DNA of 8,870 nucleotides from Calditrichia bacterium (GTDB lineage: Bacteria > Calditrichota > Calditrichia > RBG-13-44-9), in NCBI GenBank assembly GCA_026991005.1, contig JALXCH010000045.1, positions 1-8,870 of the forward strand. Reading direction: 5' to 3'. Made by a program: the position numbers and the translations under genes. Of this stretch, positions 1-7,669 are shown piece by piece. Below the pieces are notes generated by a model, which was not told where the DNA came from, did no database searches, and worked only from the letters and a program-made list of their open reading frames with translations. Each line of letters opens with the position of its first letter. Positions within the stretch are counted from its first letter, which is position 1.

Positions 1-4
1 TAAT

Positions 5-10
5 GGAGGT
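5..10 (+). promoter_or_regulatory. Shine-Dalgarno site of the TonB-dependent receptor gene
   Basis: GGAGGT lies 7 bases upstream of the ATG at 18, a near-perfect Shine-Dalgarno sequence at normal spacing. It supports the start at 18. Only 17 bases precede this gene in the window, so its promoter or any upstream operon partner cannot be judged. Confidence 0.85.
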
Positions 11-17
11 ATAATCA

Positions 18-2999
18 ATGTTTAAAAAATTAACCGTATTGTTATTACTCCTGGTTCCAATCTTTCTGTTTGCACAGTCTTCAGGTAAGATTGCTGGTGT
101 GGTAGTGGATAAGTCCACCGGCGATCCTTTACCTGGGGTAAATGTGATTCTGGAAGGAACTACCATGGGTAGTTCGACCGATATTGATGGATATTATGTA
201 ATCCTGAATGTACCGGTGGGTGTGTATACCATCCGGGCGAATTATATCGGTTACAAGGATGTGGTTATAGAGAATGTGCGTGTGTCTGCGGGAATTACCA
301 CGGAGATTAACTTCCAGTTAGAACCCACAACGCTGGAATTGGAAGAAGCGGTGGTAGTTACCGCAGAGCGTCCTCTGGTAGAAAAAAATGTAACCCAGAG
401 CATCTCGCTGATTACCAACAAGCAGATTGAGGCTTTACCGGTTCGTGGATTCACCAACCTGCTGCAGATTGCGAACTCTGTGGTGGTGCAGGATAACGAA
501 ATCCACATCCGTGGTGGCCGTGTGGATGAAGTGGGTTACTATCTTGATGGTGCTTCTACGGTGAACCCACTCACCAATCGTCAGGCTGTGCACGTCATTC
601 AAGAAGCTGTCGAGGAATTTCAGGTGTTGGCTGGTGGTTATACAGCAGAATTTGGTGGTGCCAATGCTGGTATCATCCGTACCGAGTTAAAAACCGGTAC
701 CCAACAGTTCCATACTTCGTTTATGCTGGAAACAGATAAGTTTGCCAAGGAAGGTGAGAAGTTCCTGGGTACCTATTCCTACGGTCATCACACCGGCGTG
801 GCAACCATCAGTGGTCCGTTGTTCTCTAAAAAGATTCGCTTCTTCCTGGCCGGCGAAAATCAATATCGCCGCGATCGTCAGGTGCGTTTCAGCAAAGGAT
901 TTGAGTTCCATAATTTGGTAGATCAAAACCCAGAAAATCCGGCTGTTAGTGGCGAGAATCCTCATCCGGATACCATTGCTGTATACAAATATCCGGACGG
1001 CTTTACTCCCCATAACAAGGACAATTTGTATGCCATTAACGGAACGCTGTTATTCGACTTCCAACCGATTCGTTTCCGCATTGGCGGGGTATGGCAATCT
1101 CAGAATACGATGATTAATTCCCGTCCCATGCTCAGCATGCTCAATCATCGGAATGTATCCGATCAATACAATAGCATGTTGATTACGGGTAAATTAACCC
1201 ATGTGCTCTCTCCCACTACCTACTATGAAGTGAACTTGAGTTACTTCAATTCTAAATTAGAGCGTCTGGATGATTACTTTGATAACGACTGGACAAAATG
1301 GTACGATAGTACAGCGGTAGCCAAACATACCAAAGGTAAAGTGATTTATCGTGACAAATATAATCCGATGCACGATCTCTTGCTGGCGGGATTTCCGATT
1401 GAGCGGGAAGGTGATCCTTCCGATTATTATCGTATCCAGAAACAGATGTATCTGGGTGGTGCGCTGGATTTCGTGAGTCAGATTGGCCGCCATCACGAAA
1501 TAAAAGCCGGCCTGGAAGCTCGGAAGTACACTTTGCGTCGTTTCTCAGTCCGGCCCAGCGCCATTGATTTGGGTGAAAAATATGGTACCTATAAAAAAGC
1601 ACCCATTGATGAATGGGCCTCTGCTGCTTATGCCACGGGTTATGGATATGACTTCTACGGAAACGAGATTAATTCCGATAAAAACTATGGCGACTCCCTC
1701 TATATTGAAGGGCCTAAACAACCCATGTTCATGGCCTTCTATGTCCAGGATAAAATTGAGTTTAACGACCTGATTATCAATGCCGGTTTGCGATTCGATT
1801 ATTTCGATACCGATGATAAGACGTTGAAGAATCCGGCCAATCCGGAAATTGACGCCAAAACCAAATACATCAAGAAATCGGCCTGGAAAGATGTTGATCC
1901 TTTCAAACAGGTTAGCCCGCGTCTGGGATTCTCCTTCCCGGTTAGCGAACGTACGGTATTCTACATGCAATATGGTAAATTCATCCAGATGCCGCGTTTG
2001 AGCAACATCTATTACAGCTCTTACGAATATCGGCGTCAGATTGTGGTGGGTGGTAACTACTACTTGAACCCGGTCGGCTATGGAATTGAACCGGTTCGTA
2101 CCACTTCTTACGAAATTGGTTTCCGTCAGCAACTCTCTGCTTACGCTGCGTTTGACGTGAGTGGTTTCTATCGTAACGTAAAAGGACAGGTACAACTGGA
2201 TAAAGTGCGTCCCGAACCGGGTGCTTTAATTAGTGCCTACGATGTACGTACCAATGGTGACTTTGCCACCACCAAGGGAATGGAATTCCGCTTAACCCTG
2301 CGTCGGGTGAACCGGGTGATGGCACAGATCAATTACACCTACACCAGCGCCGAAGGTACCGGTTCTTCGGAAACCTCCTATCATGGTGCGGTATATCGTG
2401 TTACCGAAAAACCCACCATTGTTCGTCCGCTGGATTATAACCAGAAACATCGGGGCTCCATTGTTCTGGATTATCGTTTTGGTAAGAATGATGGTGGACC
2501 CATTTTACAACGGTTTGGTGCTAACCTGTTATTCACTTTCTCCAGTGGCCATCCTTACACACTGGTTTATTTCCCTCCGGGTGGTCAGGTCAATGCATAC
2601 AATGCCGGTGTGGATTATATGAACGATACCCGGAGTCGTCAGGCTCTGGAACCGTTAAATGCTTCCACCACGCCCTGGACGTTTAATGTGGATATGCGTC
2701 TGGATAAAAGCTTCACTCTATTCAGCAATCTGGATCTGACTCTGTATGTGCGTATCACCAATCTGTTCAACACCAAGAATGTGATCAATGTCTATCAGGC
2801 AACGGGTAATGCCTACGATGATGGCTTTATCAACAATCCCATCTACTCCCAGGGCTTTATCAATCAGTACGGCGAGCAGTATGTGGAAATGTATAAAGCG
2901 ATCAATATTGAGAACGGGCAGTCCTATTGGTCTGAAGTTGGTCGGCAGTTGTTCGATCATCCGCGGCAGATTTTCTTTGGAATTCAGTTGACGTACTAA
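18..2999 (+). CDS. TonB-dependent outer-membrane receptor with N-terminal carboxypeptidase-regulatory-like domain
   Basis: This 993-residue protein is a complete TonB-dependent receptor of the FCB type, expected to import a ligand across the outer membrane using energy from TonB-ExbBD. Residues 1-19 are a Sec signal peptide (MFKK, a leucine-rich core, LFA, then a mature start at Q20). Residues about 23-102 match a CarboxypepD_reg-like beta-sandwich (GxVVD, GDPLPGVNV, GTTMGSSTDIDGYY, VPVGVYTIR). A TonB-box-like stretch, EAVVVTAE, is at 110-117. The plug spans about 120-228 and includes IHIRGG (162-167), YYLDG (174-178) and NAGIIRTELKTG. The rest is a beta-barrel with many alternating aromatic strands, ending in IFFGIQLTY as expected of an outer-membrane beta-signal. 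No SusD-like gene follows; the neighbour is a T9SS-tailed secreted protein 51 bases downstream. All of its roughly 50 arginines use CGN codons. The family is clear; the substrate is unknown. Confidence 0.93.
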   Translation: MFKKLTVLLLLLVPIFLFAQSSGKIAGVVVDKSTGDPLPGVNVILEGTTMGSSTDIDGYYVILNVPVGVYTIRANYIGYKDVVIENVRVSAGITTEINFQLEPTTLELEEAVVVTAERPLVEKNVTQSISLITNKQIEALPVRGFTNLLQIANSVVVQDNEIHIRGGRVDEVGYYLDGASTVNPLTNRQAVHVIQEAVEEFQVLAGGYTAEFGGANAGIIRTELKTGTQQFHTSFMLETDKFAKEGEKFLGTYSYGHHTGVATISGPLFSKKIRFFLAGENQYRRDRQVRFSKGFEFHNLVDQNPENPAVSGENPHPDTIAVYKYPDGFTPHNKDNLYAINGTLLFDFQPIRFRIGGVWQSQNTMINSRPMLSMLNHRNVSDQYNSMLITGKLTHVLSPTTYYEVNLSYFNSKLERLDDYFDNDWTKWYDSTAVAKHTKGKVIYRDKYNPMHDLLLAGFPIEREGDPSDYYRIQKQMYLGGALDFVSQIGRHHEIKAGLEARKYTLRRFSVRPSAIDLGEKYGTYKKAPIDEWASAAYATGYGYDFYGNEINSDKNYGDSLYIEGPKQPMFMAFYVQDKIEFNDLIINAGLRFDYFDTDDKTLKNPANPEIDAKTKYIKKSAWKDVDPFKQVSPRLGFSFPVSERTVFYMQYGKFIQMPRLSNIYYSSYEYRRQIVVGGNYYLNPVGYGIEPVRTTSYEIGFRQQLSAYAAFDVSGFYRNVKGQVQLDKVRPEPGALISAYDVRTNGDFATTKGMEFRLTLRRVNRVMAQINYTYTSAEGTGSSETSYHGAVYRVTEKPTIVRPLDYNQKHRGSIVLDYRFGKNDGGPILQRFGANLLFTFSSGHPYTLVYFPPGGQVNAYNAGVDYMNDTRSRQALEPLNASTTPWTFNVDMRLDKSFTLFSNLDLTLYVRITNLFNTKNVINVYQATGNAYDDGFINNPIYSQGFINQYGEQYVEMYKAINIENGQSYWSEVGRQLFDHPRQIFFGIQLTY

Positions 3000-3038
3000 T
3001 TCCTGAAAAGGATTGGTGTTAGAGAAAAATAAAAACGT

Positions 3039-3044
3039 AAGGAG
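3039..3044 (+). promoter_or_regulatory. Shine-Dalgarno site that fixes the start of the secreted-protein gene
   Basis: AAGGAG ends 6 bases before the ATG at 3051. An in-frame TTG at 3045 directly abuts this motif and so cannot be served by it. The start is therefore placed at 3051, giving MFRKSN as the N-terminus. Confidence 0.85.
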
Positions 3045-3050
3045 TTGCAA

Positions 3051-6000
3051 ATGTTTAGAAAAAGCAATTTAATTTTTAATTTATTGATCGTAGGTGCTTT
3101 ATTGCTCCTTTTTGCCGGTGGAGCAATGGCCAAGGCACCCGATTATGTACAGGGTTCGAAGTTTGCCAAACCAGCAGGTTCACCGTCTCAAACGCTTTCC
3201 AATATTTCCAATTGGGCATACTGGTTATACTGGGATGGCAAATCTGCGAACGACCCGCTGGGAAACTCTGGAGGTATTTATCCCCGTGGAACTGCTGGTG
3301 TGATTTTCCAGGATGGTTTTATTTGGGGTGGCTATCTGGAAGGTGACTCTCTGCCCCGGGTTGGTGGTCAAACCTACAATATTGGTACCGTTCCCGGCTG
3401 GATTAATCCTGATGGTATGGGAGCCGATCCCAATGCTCCAGATGTGCGGATTTATCGTATTAGAAAAGATTATAAAACTTTAACTTTCGCACAGGTAAAG
3501 CAAGATGCTGCTGAACAGTTAATGAAACCAGCAAATACAGTTACTGAAGAGGAAGCTCAAAATATAATAGATCAATATGCTAAAGATTGGGAGGAATGGC
3601 CTGTTGATAAAGGAGCTCCATATATCGATAAAAATGGAAATGGAATTTATGATAAGGATGAGGATGAACCAGGTATTGCTAATGCAGATCAGGTAGTGTG
3701 GTTTGCCGCAAATGATCTGGATGCTTCGGCTACCACTGCTTTATATGGTTCGCAACCTATTGGTATAGAATTGCAGGTAACCGCCTGGGCATATAATCAA
3801 CCCGGTGGAACTATTGGGCAATTAATATTTAAACGGTATAAACTCATTAATAAATCGGGTAAGCGAATAGATTCCATGTTTGTAGCCCAATGGTGCGACC
3901 CGGATGTAGGTAATTATTCGGATGATTACGTCGGATGTGATTCTATATTAAGTATTGGATTTGCATATAATGCATATCAAACGGATGATGAATTTTCTGC
4001 TTTTGGCTTAGCACCTGCTGCTATTGGTTATGACTTTTTCCAGGGACCTAGGGTTTACACAGGGAATCCCGCAGATACCGCTATATTTGATCTGAAATAT
4101 TGGCCGGGTTATAAAAATTTACCGATGACCTCATTTGGATATTTTGCAGCAGGTAGTGCTATCCCTGATCCTACTTTAGGTAAGTATGAGGGGACAAAGC
4201 AGTGGTATAATTTGCTTAATGGTTATATTCCTACCGATGATTTAAAGGATCCCAGTCCCTTTGTTCATGGTTCTGGACCATTAGCTGGAAAGCCAACAAA
4301 ATTCCCGGTTAATGGAGACCCTGTAAATGGAACAGGTGATATTGATGGACTGGGAAGTAATCTTCCTCCAGGAGATAGAAGAATGGTTCTGGCTTCTGGT
4401 CCTTTTACTATGCAACCTGGTGATACTCAAGAAGTAGTCGTTGCTATTATCGGTGGTTTAGGAGATGATAATTTGGGTTCGGTTTCAAAATTGAAACAGT
4501 ATGATGAAATTGCTCAAGCACTATATGATGATCTTTTTACTACGGTTCCTAAACCTCCAGCAGCTCCCCACGTTGTTACAATGGTCAGTGAAAATGAAAT
4601 TGTATTGAATTGGGGTACGGATTCTTCAAAGGTTGCTGAAACAGAAAAATATGATGAAGTTACGGGTTACGATTTTGAAGGATATAATGTTTATCAATTG
4701 CCAAGTGCCTCATCAACTATTGATCAGGCTAAACGGTTAGCCACATTTGATAAAATTAATGGTGTTACAACCATTGAAGGTTACAGATTTTTACCTGAAT
4801 ATGGGCAGAAGGTGTTGGTACCTGTACAGTTTGGAACGGATAATGGAATCCAACATTATTTTATAATTGAAAAAGATTATATAAACGACAAGCCTTTATA
4901 CCAGGGTAATAGTTACTATTTTGCAGTTACCGCATACAATTATAATCCGGATCCCCAGCTTATTGAGGACAAAACACTGGAATCTCCTCTTCAAATTATT
5001 GAGGTAATACCGCAACCTGAAAGACCCGGTTACAAGTATGAAGGTACTGTTGGGCAAGATTTGGAGGTCATTCATGATCCCAATATAAGTGACGGGATTG
5101 TTAAAGCAGTTGTAGTAGATCCGTCTCGTACAACAGGACATGAGTATCAAGTATTTTTTACTATGGATGAGGATACTAATTCCTCTACTTATGGTGAGAT
5201 AGTCTGGAACTTACGTGATGTAACAACTGGAGAAGTAAAACTAAAGAAACAAAAAGTATCTGAATCCATTGATGATAAAAATGGCGAATTAATTGTAGAT
5301 GGCATATTAGTAAAAGTGTCAGGTCCTGCCCCAGGAGTTAAGGCAATAGTAGAGGTTGCAAATGCCAATGGACCATTACCTCCAGAGGATTGGGATACTG
5401 CCGGTGAACCCTATCATGGGAACAATGTCTGGCATAGTCTTAGTGCACCTTCTGATCCCAACCGGTTCTATTTGAGTGCTGGTGGTGGCGAAGGTAACAT
5501 CGAACGTCATCTGCGTAGCATTGCCAATGCGGAAGGCCATGATTACGAAATGCGCTTTACCCAGGATGGCGGTATCTATCTATGGTGGTATGATGACGAT
5601 ACCTGGGCAAATGTGCCTTTTGAATGGTGGGATGTTGGTATGTCTACATTTGATGATACTACGGATGACATTCGTGGTTTAACGGGTGGTTATTCCGGTG
5701 GAACCGCAACTGGTCCGGACGGATTTACATTTGACTACACTGACCCTGCGTTTGGATTCCCTGCTACTGATTGGGTGTATCTGCGTATTCCATTGGATGA
5801 TCAGGGCACATACGATGTATTTTATAACGATGTCACCAGTGGTGCTTTGACCTATGGCTGGTGGGATCACTCAAAAGAGGTGCTGGCTCGTTTAATTATT
5901 TGCGATTATGGGGGTGCAGGAACATTACCGGAAACCGGAACAGTAATTCGCTGGATTACAACTAAACCAATTACACTTGATGACATATTTACTTTCACCG

Positions 6001-6359
6001 CTCCTAAAGTTCTTGAAAGTAAAGACCTTGCGAGAGCCGCTGTCGAAAAAATCAACGTATTCCCCAATCCTTACTATGCCTTTAATCCACAGGCAACCAA
6101 CCGTTTCGATCGGTTTGTCACATTCAACCATCTGCCCAAAAAAGCGACCATTCGCATTTTCGATCTGGGTGGAACGCAGGTACGTAAGCTGGAAAAGAAC
6201 GATGATTCGCAGTTCCTGAAATGGGATCTGAAGAATGAGTCCGGTTTACCGGTTGCCAGTGGTATTTATATTGCACATATCGATATGCCTGATCTGGGTA
6301 AGACTAAGGTTTTAAAAGTCTTCATTATCCAGGCTGATCAGATTATCCAGTACTATTAA
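3051..6359 (+). CDS. Large secreted surface protein with T9SS-type C-terminal sorting domain
   Basis: This is a 1102-residue exported protein of unknown specific function. Residues 1-27 are a signal peptide with AMA just before the cleavage site. Residues about 50-125 are rich in W, Y and G (NWAYWLYWDGK, GGIYPRGTAGVIFQDGFIWGG). An EF-hand-like calcium loop, DKNGNGIYDKDED, is at 193-205. Residues about 502-632 look like a fibronectin type III-like domain (NEIVLNW, FEGYNVYQL, YYFAVTAYN). A tryptophan-rich module follows at about 795-985 (VPFEWWDVG, TTDDIR, ITTKPI, DIFTFTAP). Residues about 998-1092 resemble a T9SS type A sorting domain (INVFPNPYYAFN, ATIRIFDLGG, WDLKNESGLPVASGIY, KVLKVFII). No catalytic motif was recognised. 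It sits between a TonB-dependent receptor and a PorV-like gene, which suggests a surface ligand-handling or adhesive role (inference). Base composition falls sharply over the middle of the gene. Secretion is well supported; function is not. Confidence 0.88.
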   Translation: MFRKSNLIFNLLIVGALLLLFAGGAMAKAPDYVQGSKFAKPAGSPSQTLSNISNWAYWLYWDGKSANDPLGNSGGIYPRGTAGVIFQDGFIWGGYLEGDSLPRVGGQTYNIGTVPGWINPDGMGADPNAPDVRIYRIRKDYKTLTFAQVKQDAAEQLMKPANTVTEEEAQNIIDQYAKDWEEWPVDKGAPYIDKNGNGIYDKDEDEPGIANADQVVWFAANDLDASATTALYGSQPIGIELQVTAWAYNQPGGTIGQLIFKRYKLINKSGKRIDSMFVAQWCDPDVGNYSDDYVGCDSILSIGFAYNAYQTDDEFSAFGLAPAAIGYDFFQGPRVYTGNPADTAIFDLKYWPGYKNLPMTSFGYFAAGSAIPDPTLGKYEGTKQWYNLLNGYIPTDDLKDPSPFVHGSGPLAGKPTKFPVNGDPVNGTGDIDGLGSNLPPGDRRMVLASGPFTMQPGDTQEVVVAIIGGLGDDNLGSVSKLKQYDEIAQALYDDLFTTVPKPPAAPHVVTMVSENEIVLNWGTDSSKVAETEKYDEVTGYDFEGYNVYQLPSASSTIDQAKRLATFDKINGVTTIEGYRFLPEYGQKVLVPVQFGTDNGIQHYFIIEKDYINDKPLYQGNSYYFAVTAYNYNPDPQLIEDKTLESPLQIIEVIPQPERPGYKYEGTVGQDLEVIHDPNISDGIVKAVVVDPSRTTGHEYQVFFTMDEDTNSSTYGEIVWNLRDVTTGEVKLKKQKVSESIDDKNGELIVDGILVKVSGPAPGVKAIVEVANANGPLPPEDWDTAGEPYHGNNVWHSLSAPSDPNRFYLSAGGGEGNIERHLRSIANAEGHDYEMRFTQDGGIYLWWYDDDTWANVPFEWWDVGMSTFDDTTDDIRGLTGGYSGGTATGPDGFTFDYTDPAFGFPATDWVYLRIPLDDQGTYDVFYNDVTSGALTYGWWDHSKEVLARLIICDYGGAGTLPETGTVIRWITTKPITLDDIFTFTAPKVLESKDLARAAVEKINVFPNPYYAFNPQATNRFDRFVTFNHLPKKATIRIFDLGGTQVRKLEKNDDSQFLKWDLKNESGLPVASGIYIAHIDMPDLGKTKVLKVFIIQADQIIQYY
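3457..5400 (+). other. Low-GC segment with different codon use inside the secreted-protein gene
   Basis: Within the 3051-6359 gene, hand-counted 60-base samples drop to 15/60 GC (4861-4920), 16/60 (5221-5280), 20/60 (4081-4140) and 19/60 (3601-3660). Flanking samples are 28/60 (3361-3420), 31/60 (5461-5520) and 30/60 (5521-5580). From about residue 137 to 785, 6 of 11 arginines use AGA or AGG. Only 1 of about 13 does so after residue 785, and none of about 50 in the receptor gene upstream. The edges are approximate and the reading frame is uninterrupted. Confidence 0.75.
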
Positions 6360-6418
6360 TGGTTGGCTCTCATTAAAAAATGAGTTAAATGTGACGAACT
6401 TAAGTAAGGGAGTTAAAA

Positions 6419-7459
6419 ATGAGAAAAAATAAATTCTTCATTGTAAGTTCATTTCTCCTGTTGATCCTTGCATTTGGCATTATGCCGTTGTTTGCAGGAG
6501 ATGCAGACCGTGTCGGAACGGCGGCTGGTGTGCAGGTGCTGGTGCCTGTGGGCGCTCGTGACCTTGCCTTAGGCGGTTCCGATGTGGCGACAACCAGTGG
6601 ATTAAACGCAATTTATTGGAATCCGGCAGGTTTCTCTATTATGCCTTCCCGCGCCCTGGCCCAATTCTCCACGATGAATATTTTTAATGATATTCGCGTG
6701 AATTATCTGGCTGTGGGCGTAGCTGCTGGCCGCTTCGGTTCTTTTGGTGTCAGCTTGAAAGCGTTTGACTTTGGTGATATTCCCCTGACCACTGTGGAAG
6801 ACATGGACGGTGCGTCAGGACGGACTTTCTCTCCTACCTTTACCACCATGGGTGTAACCTATGCCCGGCGTCTTACAGACGCTATCCGCGTTGGTGTGAC
6901 CGGGAAGGTAATCTACGAGAGTATCCCACGTGCCAGTGCCTCCGCCTTTGCAGTGGACATGGGAATCCAGTACGAAAACCTGGGGCATATTAATGGCCTG
7001 AGCATTGGTCTGGTCGTGAAAAACATCGGAACCAACATGAAATACAGCGGTTCCGGTCTGTTGAACCAGGCTCAAGAACAAAATTCCAGCTTCTACGATT
7101 TCCGCAGCCGCGAAGCCTCTTCCGATCAGTTGCCCTCTACTGTGGAACTGGGGCTTACCTATCGCCGCAATATCACCGAAACCAGTGATCTGGTACTGGC
7201 AGGTGTGTTCCAGAATAACAACTTCGATAACGACCGCTATAAATTCGGTCTGGAATATGTATTCAATGACCTGATTGCTCTGCGCGGTGGTTATCAATTC
7301 AACCAGGGTGTGGAATTGGAAAATACGCTGTACGGATTGACCCTGGGTCTGGGATTACACCTGAAAGTTGGCGGTAGCAGTCTGTGGTTCGATTACACCT
7401 ACAGGGATTCCCAGTACTTCAACGGAAACAACCTGTTCTCTTTCCAGGTCGGTTTCTAA
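6419..7459 (+). CDS. PorV/PorQ-family outer-membrane beta-barrel protein
   Basis: This 346-residue protein is of the PorV/PorQ type, related to FadL-like barrels. In Bacteroidota, PorV binds T9SS cargo at the outer membrane and carries it to the PorU sortase, while PorQ has a related role. Residues 1-26 are a signal peptide ending PLFA, so the mature protein begins GDAD. The family signature is at residues 45-72: GARDLALGGS, then SGLNAIYWNPAGF. The remainder is amphipathic barrel strands (FGVSLKAFDFG, GVTYARRL, IRVGVTGKVIYES, SIGLVVKNIG, VELGLTYRR, YKFGLEYVF, ALRGGYQF), ending in F346. AAGGGAG (6406-6412) lies 6 bases before the ATG, confirming the start. It begins 59 bases after the T9SS-tailed protein gene and is probably cotranscribed with it, so it may be that protein's dedicated shuttle or anchor (inference). 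Whether it is a true PorV or one of the diverged paralogues common in these lineages cannot be settled here. Confidence 0.87.
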   Translation: MRKNKFFIVSSFLLLILAFGIMPLFAGDADRVGTAAGVQVLVPVGARDLALGGSDVATTSGLNAIYWNPAGFSIMPSRALAQFSTMNIFNDIRVNYLAVGVAAGRFGSFGVSLKAFDFGDIPLTTVEDMDGASGRTFSPTFTTMGVTYARRLTDAIRVGVTGKVIYESIPRASASAFAVDMGIQYENLGHINGLSIGLVVKNIGTNMKYSGSGLLNQAQEQNSSFYDFRSREASSDQLPSTVELGLTYRRNITETSDLVLAGVFQNNNFDNDRYKFGLEYVFNDLIALRGGYQFNQGVELENTLYGLTLGLGLHLKVGGSSLWFDYTYRDSQYFNGNNLFSFQVGF

Positions 7460-7489
7460 CATGAGGAACAGGCTGTAATGCTACATTTT

Positions 7490-7527
7490 AAGGTCGATGG
7501 TCGATTGTTCGATCATCGACCTTTTTT
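7490..7527 (+). terminator. Strong rho-independent terminator ending the three-gene cluster
   Basis: A 15-bp stem pairs 7490-7504 with 7509-7523, with one G-U wobble (7500/7513) and a TTGT loop at 7505-7508. A run of six T occupies 7522-7527, with another five at 7531-7535. It starts 30 bases after the stop codon of the PorV-like gene. On the minus strand no U-tract follows the stem, so it acts on rightward transcription only. It separates the receptor/secreted protein/PorV-like genes from the GWxTD gene. Confidence 0.92.
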
Positions 7528-7540
7528 ATGTTTTTACACT

Positions 7541-7605
7541 CATCCATTTAAAGAGCAAACAGTTCAAATTTTGTAGAAACAATCTGTTTGTTCTTTAAGT
7601 GGATG
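7541..7605. repeat. Long imperfect inverted repeat (22-bp arms, 21-base loop)
   Basis: The left arm 7541-7562 (starting CATCCATTTAAAGAG) is the reverse complement of the right arm 7584-7605 (ending TTCTTTAAGTGGATG) with two differences, both of which become G-U pairs in the + strand RNA. The 21-base loop could hold a small inner stem (TTGT 7571-7574 with ACAA 7579-7582). No T-run follows on either strand, so it does not look like an ordinary terminator. No flanking target-site duplication was seen. It lies between a complete terminator and the GWxTD gene. It could be a dispersed palindromic repeat, an RNA hairpin in the leader of the next gene, or a dyad binding site. Confidence 0.8.
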
Positions 7606-7656
7606 GAAGGGAACCAGACGATTATCCTGTAATATAAATGAAGTGATTAAAAACAT

Positions 7657-7661
7657 GAGGG
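7657..7661 (+). promoter_or_regulatory. Shine-Dalgarno site choosing the start of the GWxTD gene
   Basis: GAGGG lies 8 bases before the ATG at 7670. An in-frame ATG at 7655 would overlap this motif and has only a weak GAAGTG-like sequence ahead of it, so 7670 is preferred. The upstream alternative would add MRVLP before the signal peptide. Confidence 0.6.
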
Positions 7662-7669
7662 TTTTACCC

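Noticed and set aside
1545..2195. A 216-codon open frame on the minus strand inside the receptor gene
   Set aside because: It is antisense to the well-supported barrel region of the TonB-dependent receptor, has no recognisable motif or signal peptide, and is a shadow of the coding strand.
18..2999. SusC (starch-type) assignment for the receptor
   Set aside because: No SusD-like lipoprotein gene follows, and the signature and context do not indicate a glycan utilisation locus, so only the general TonB-dependent receptor family is claimed.
3045..3050. TTG start two codons upstream of the secreted-protein gene start
   Set aside because: It directly abuts the AAGGAG motif, leaving no spacer; the ATG at 3051 has proper spacing.
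6369..6384. Small perfect hairpin (CTCATT / AATGAG, 4-base loop) between the secreted-protein and PorV-like genes
   Set aside because: The stem is only 6 bp and AT-rich, with no T-run after it. It is too weak to call a terminator, though slight attenuation or mRNA processing is not excluded.
6815..7297. A 160-codon open frame on the minus strand inside the PorV-like gene
   Set aside because: It is antisense to a conserved barrel-coding region and shows no family features.
7541..7605. Second terminator or CRISPR repeat at the long inverted repeat
   Set aside because: There is no T-run after the stem on either strand and only one unit without spacer-repeat periodicity.
7628..7640. Possible -10 box (TATAAA at 7633-7638) ahead of the GWxTD gene
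   Set aside because: No -35-like hexamer lies at suitable spacing and no Bacteroidota-type TAnnTTTG motif is present, so the promoter call is not supported in this AT-rich leader.
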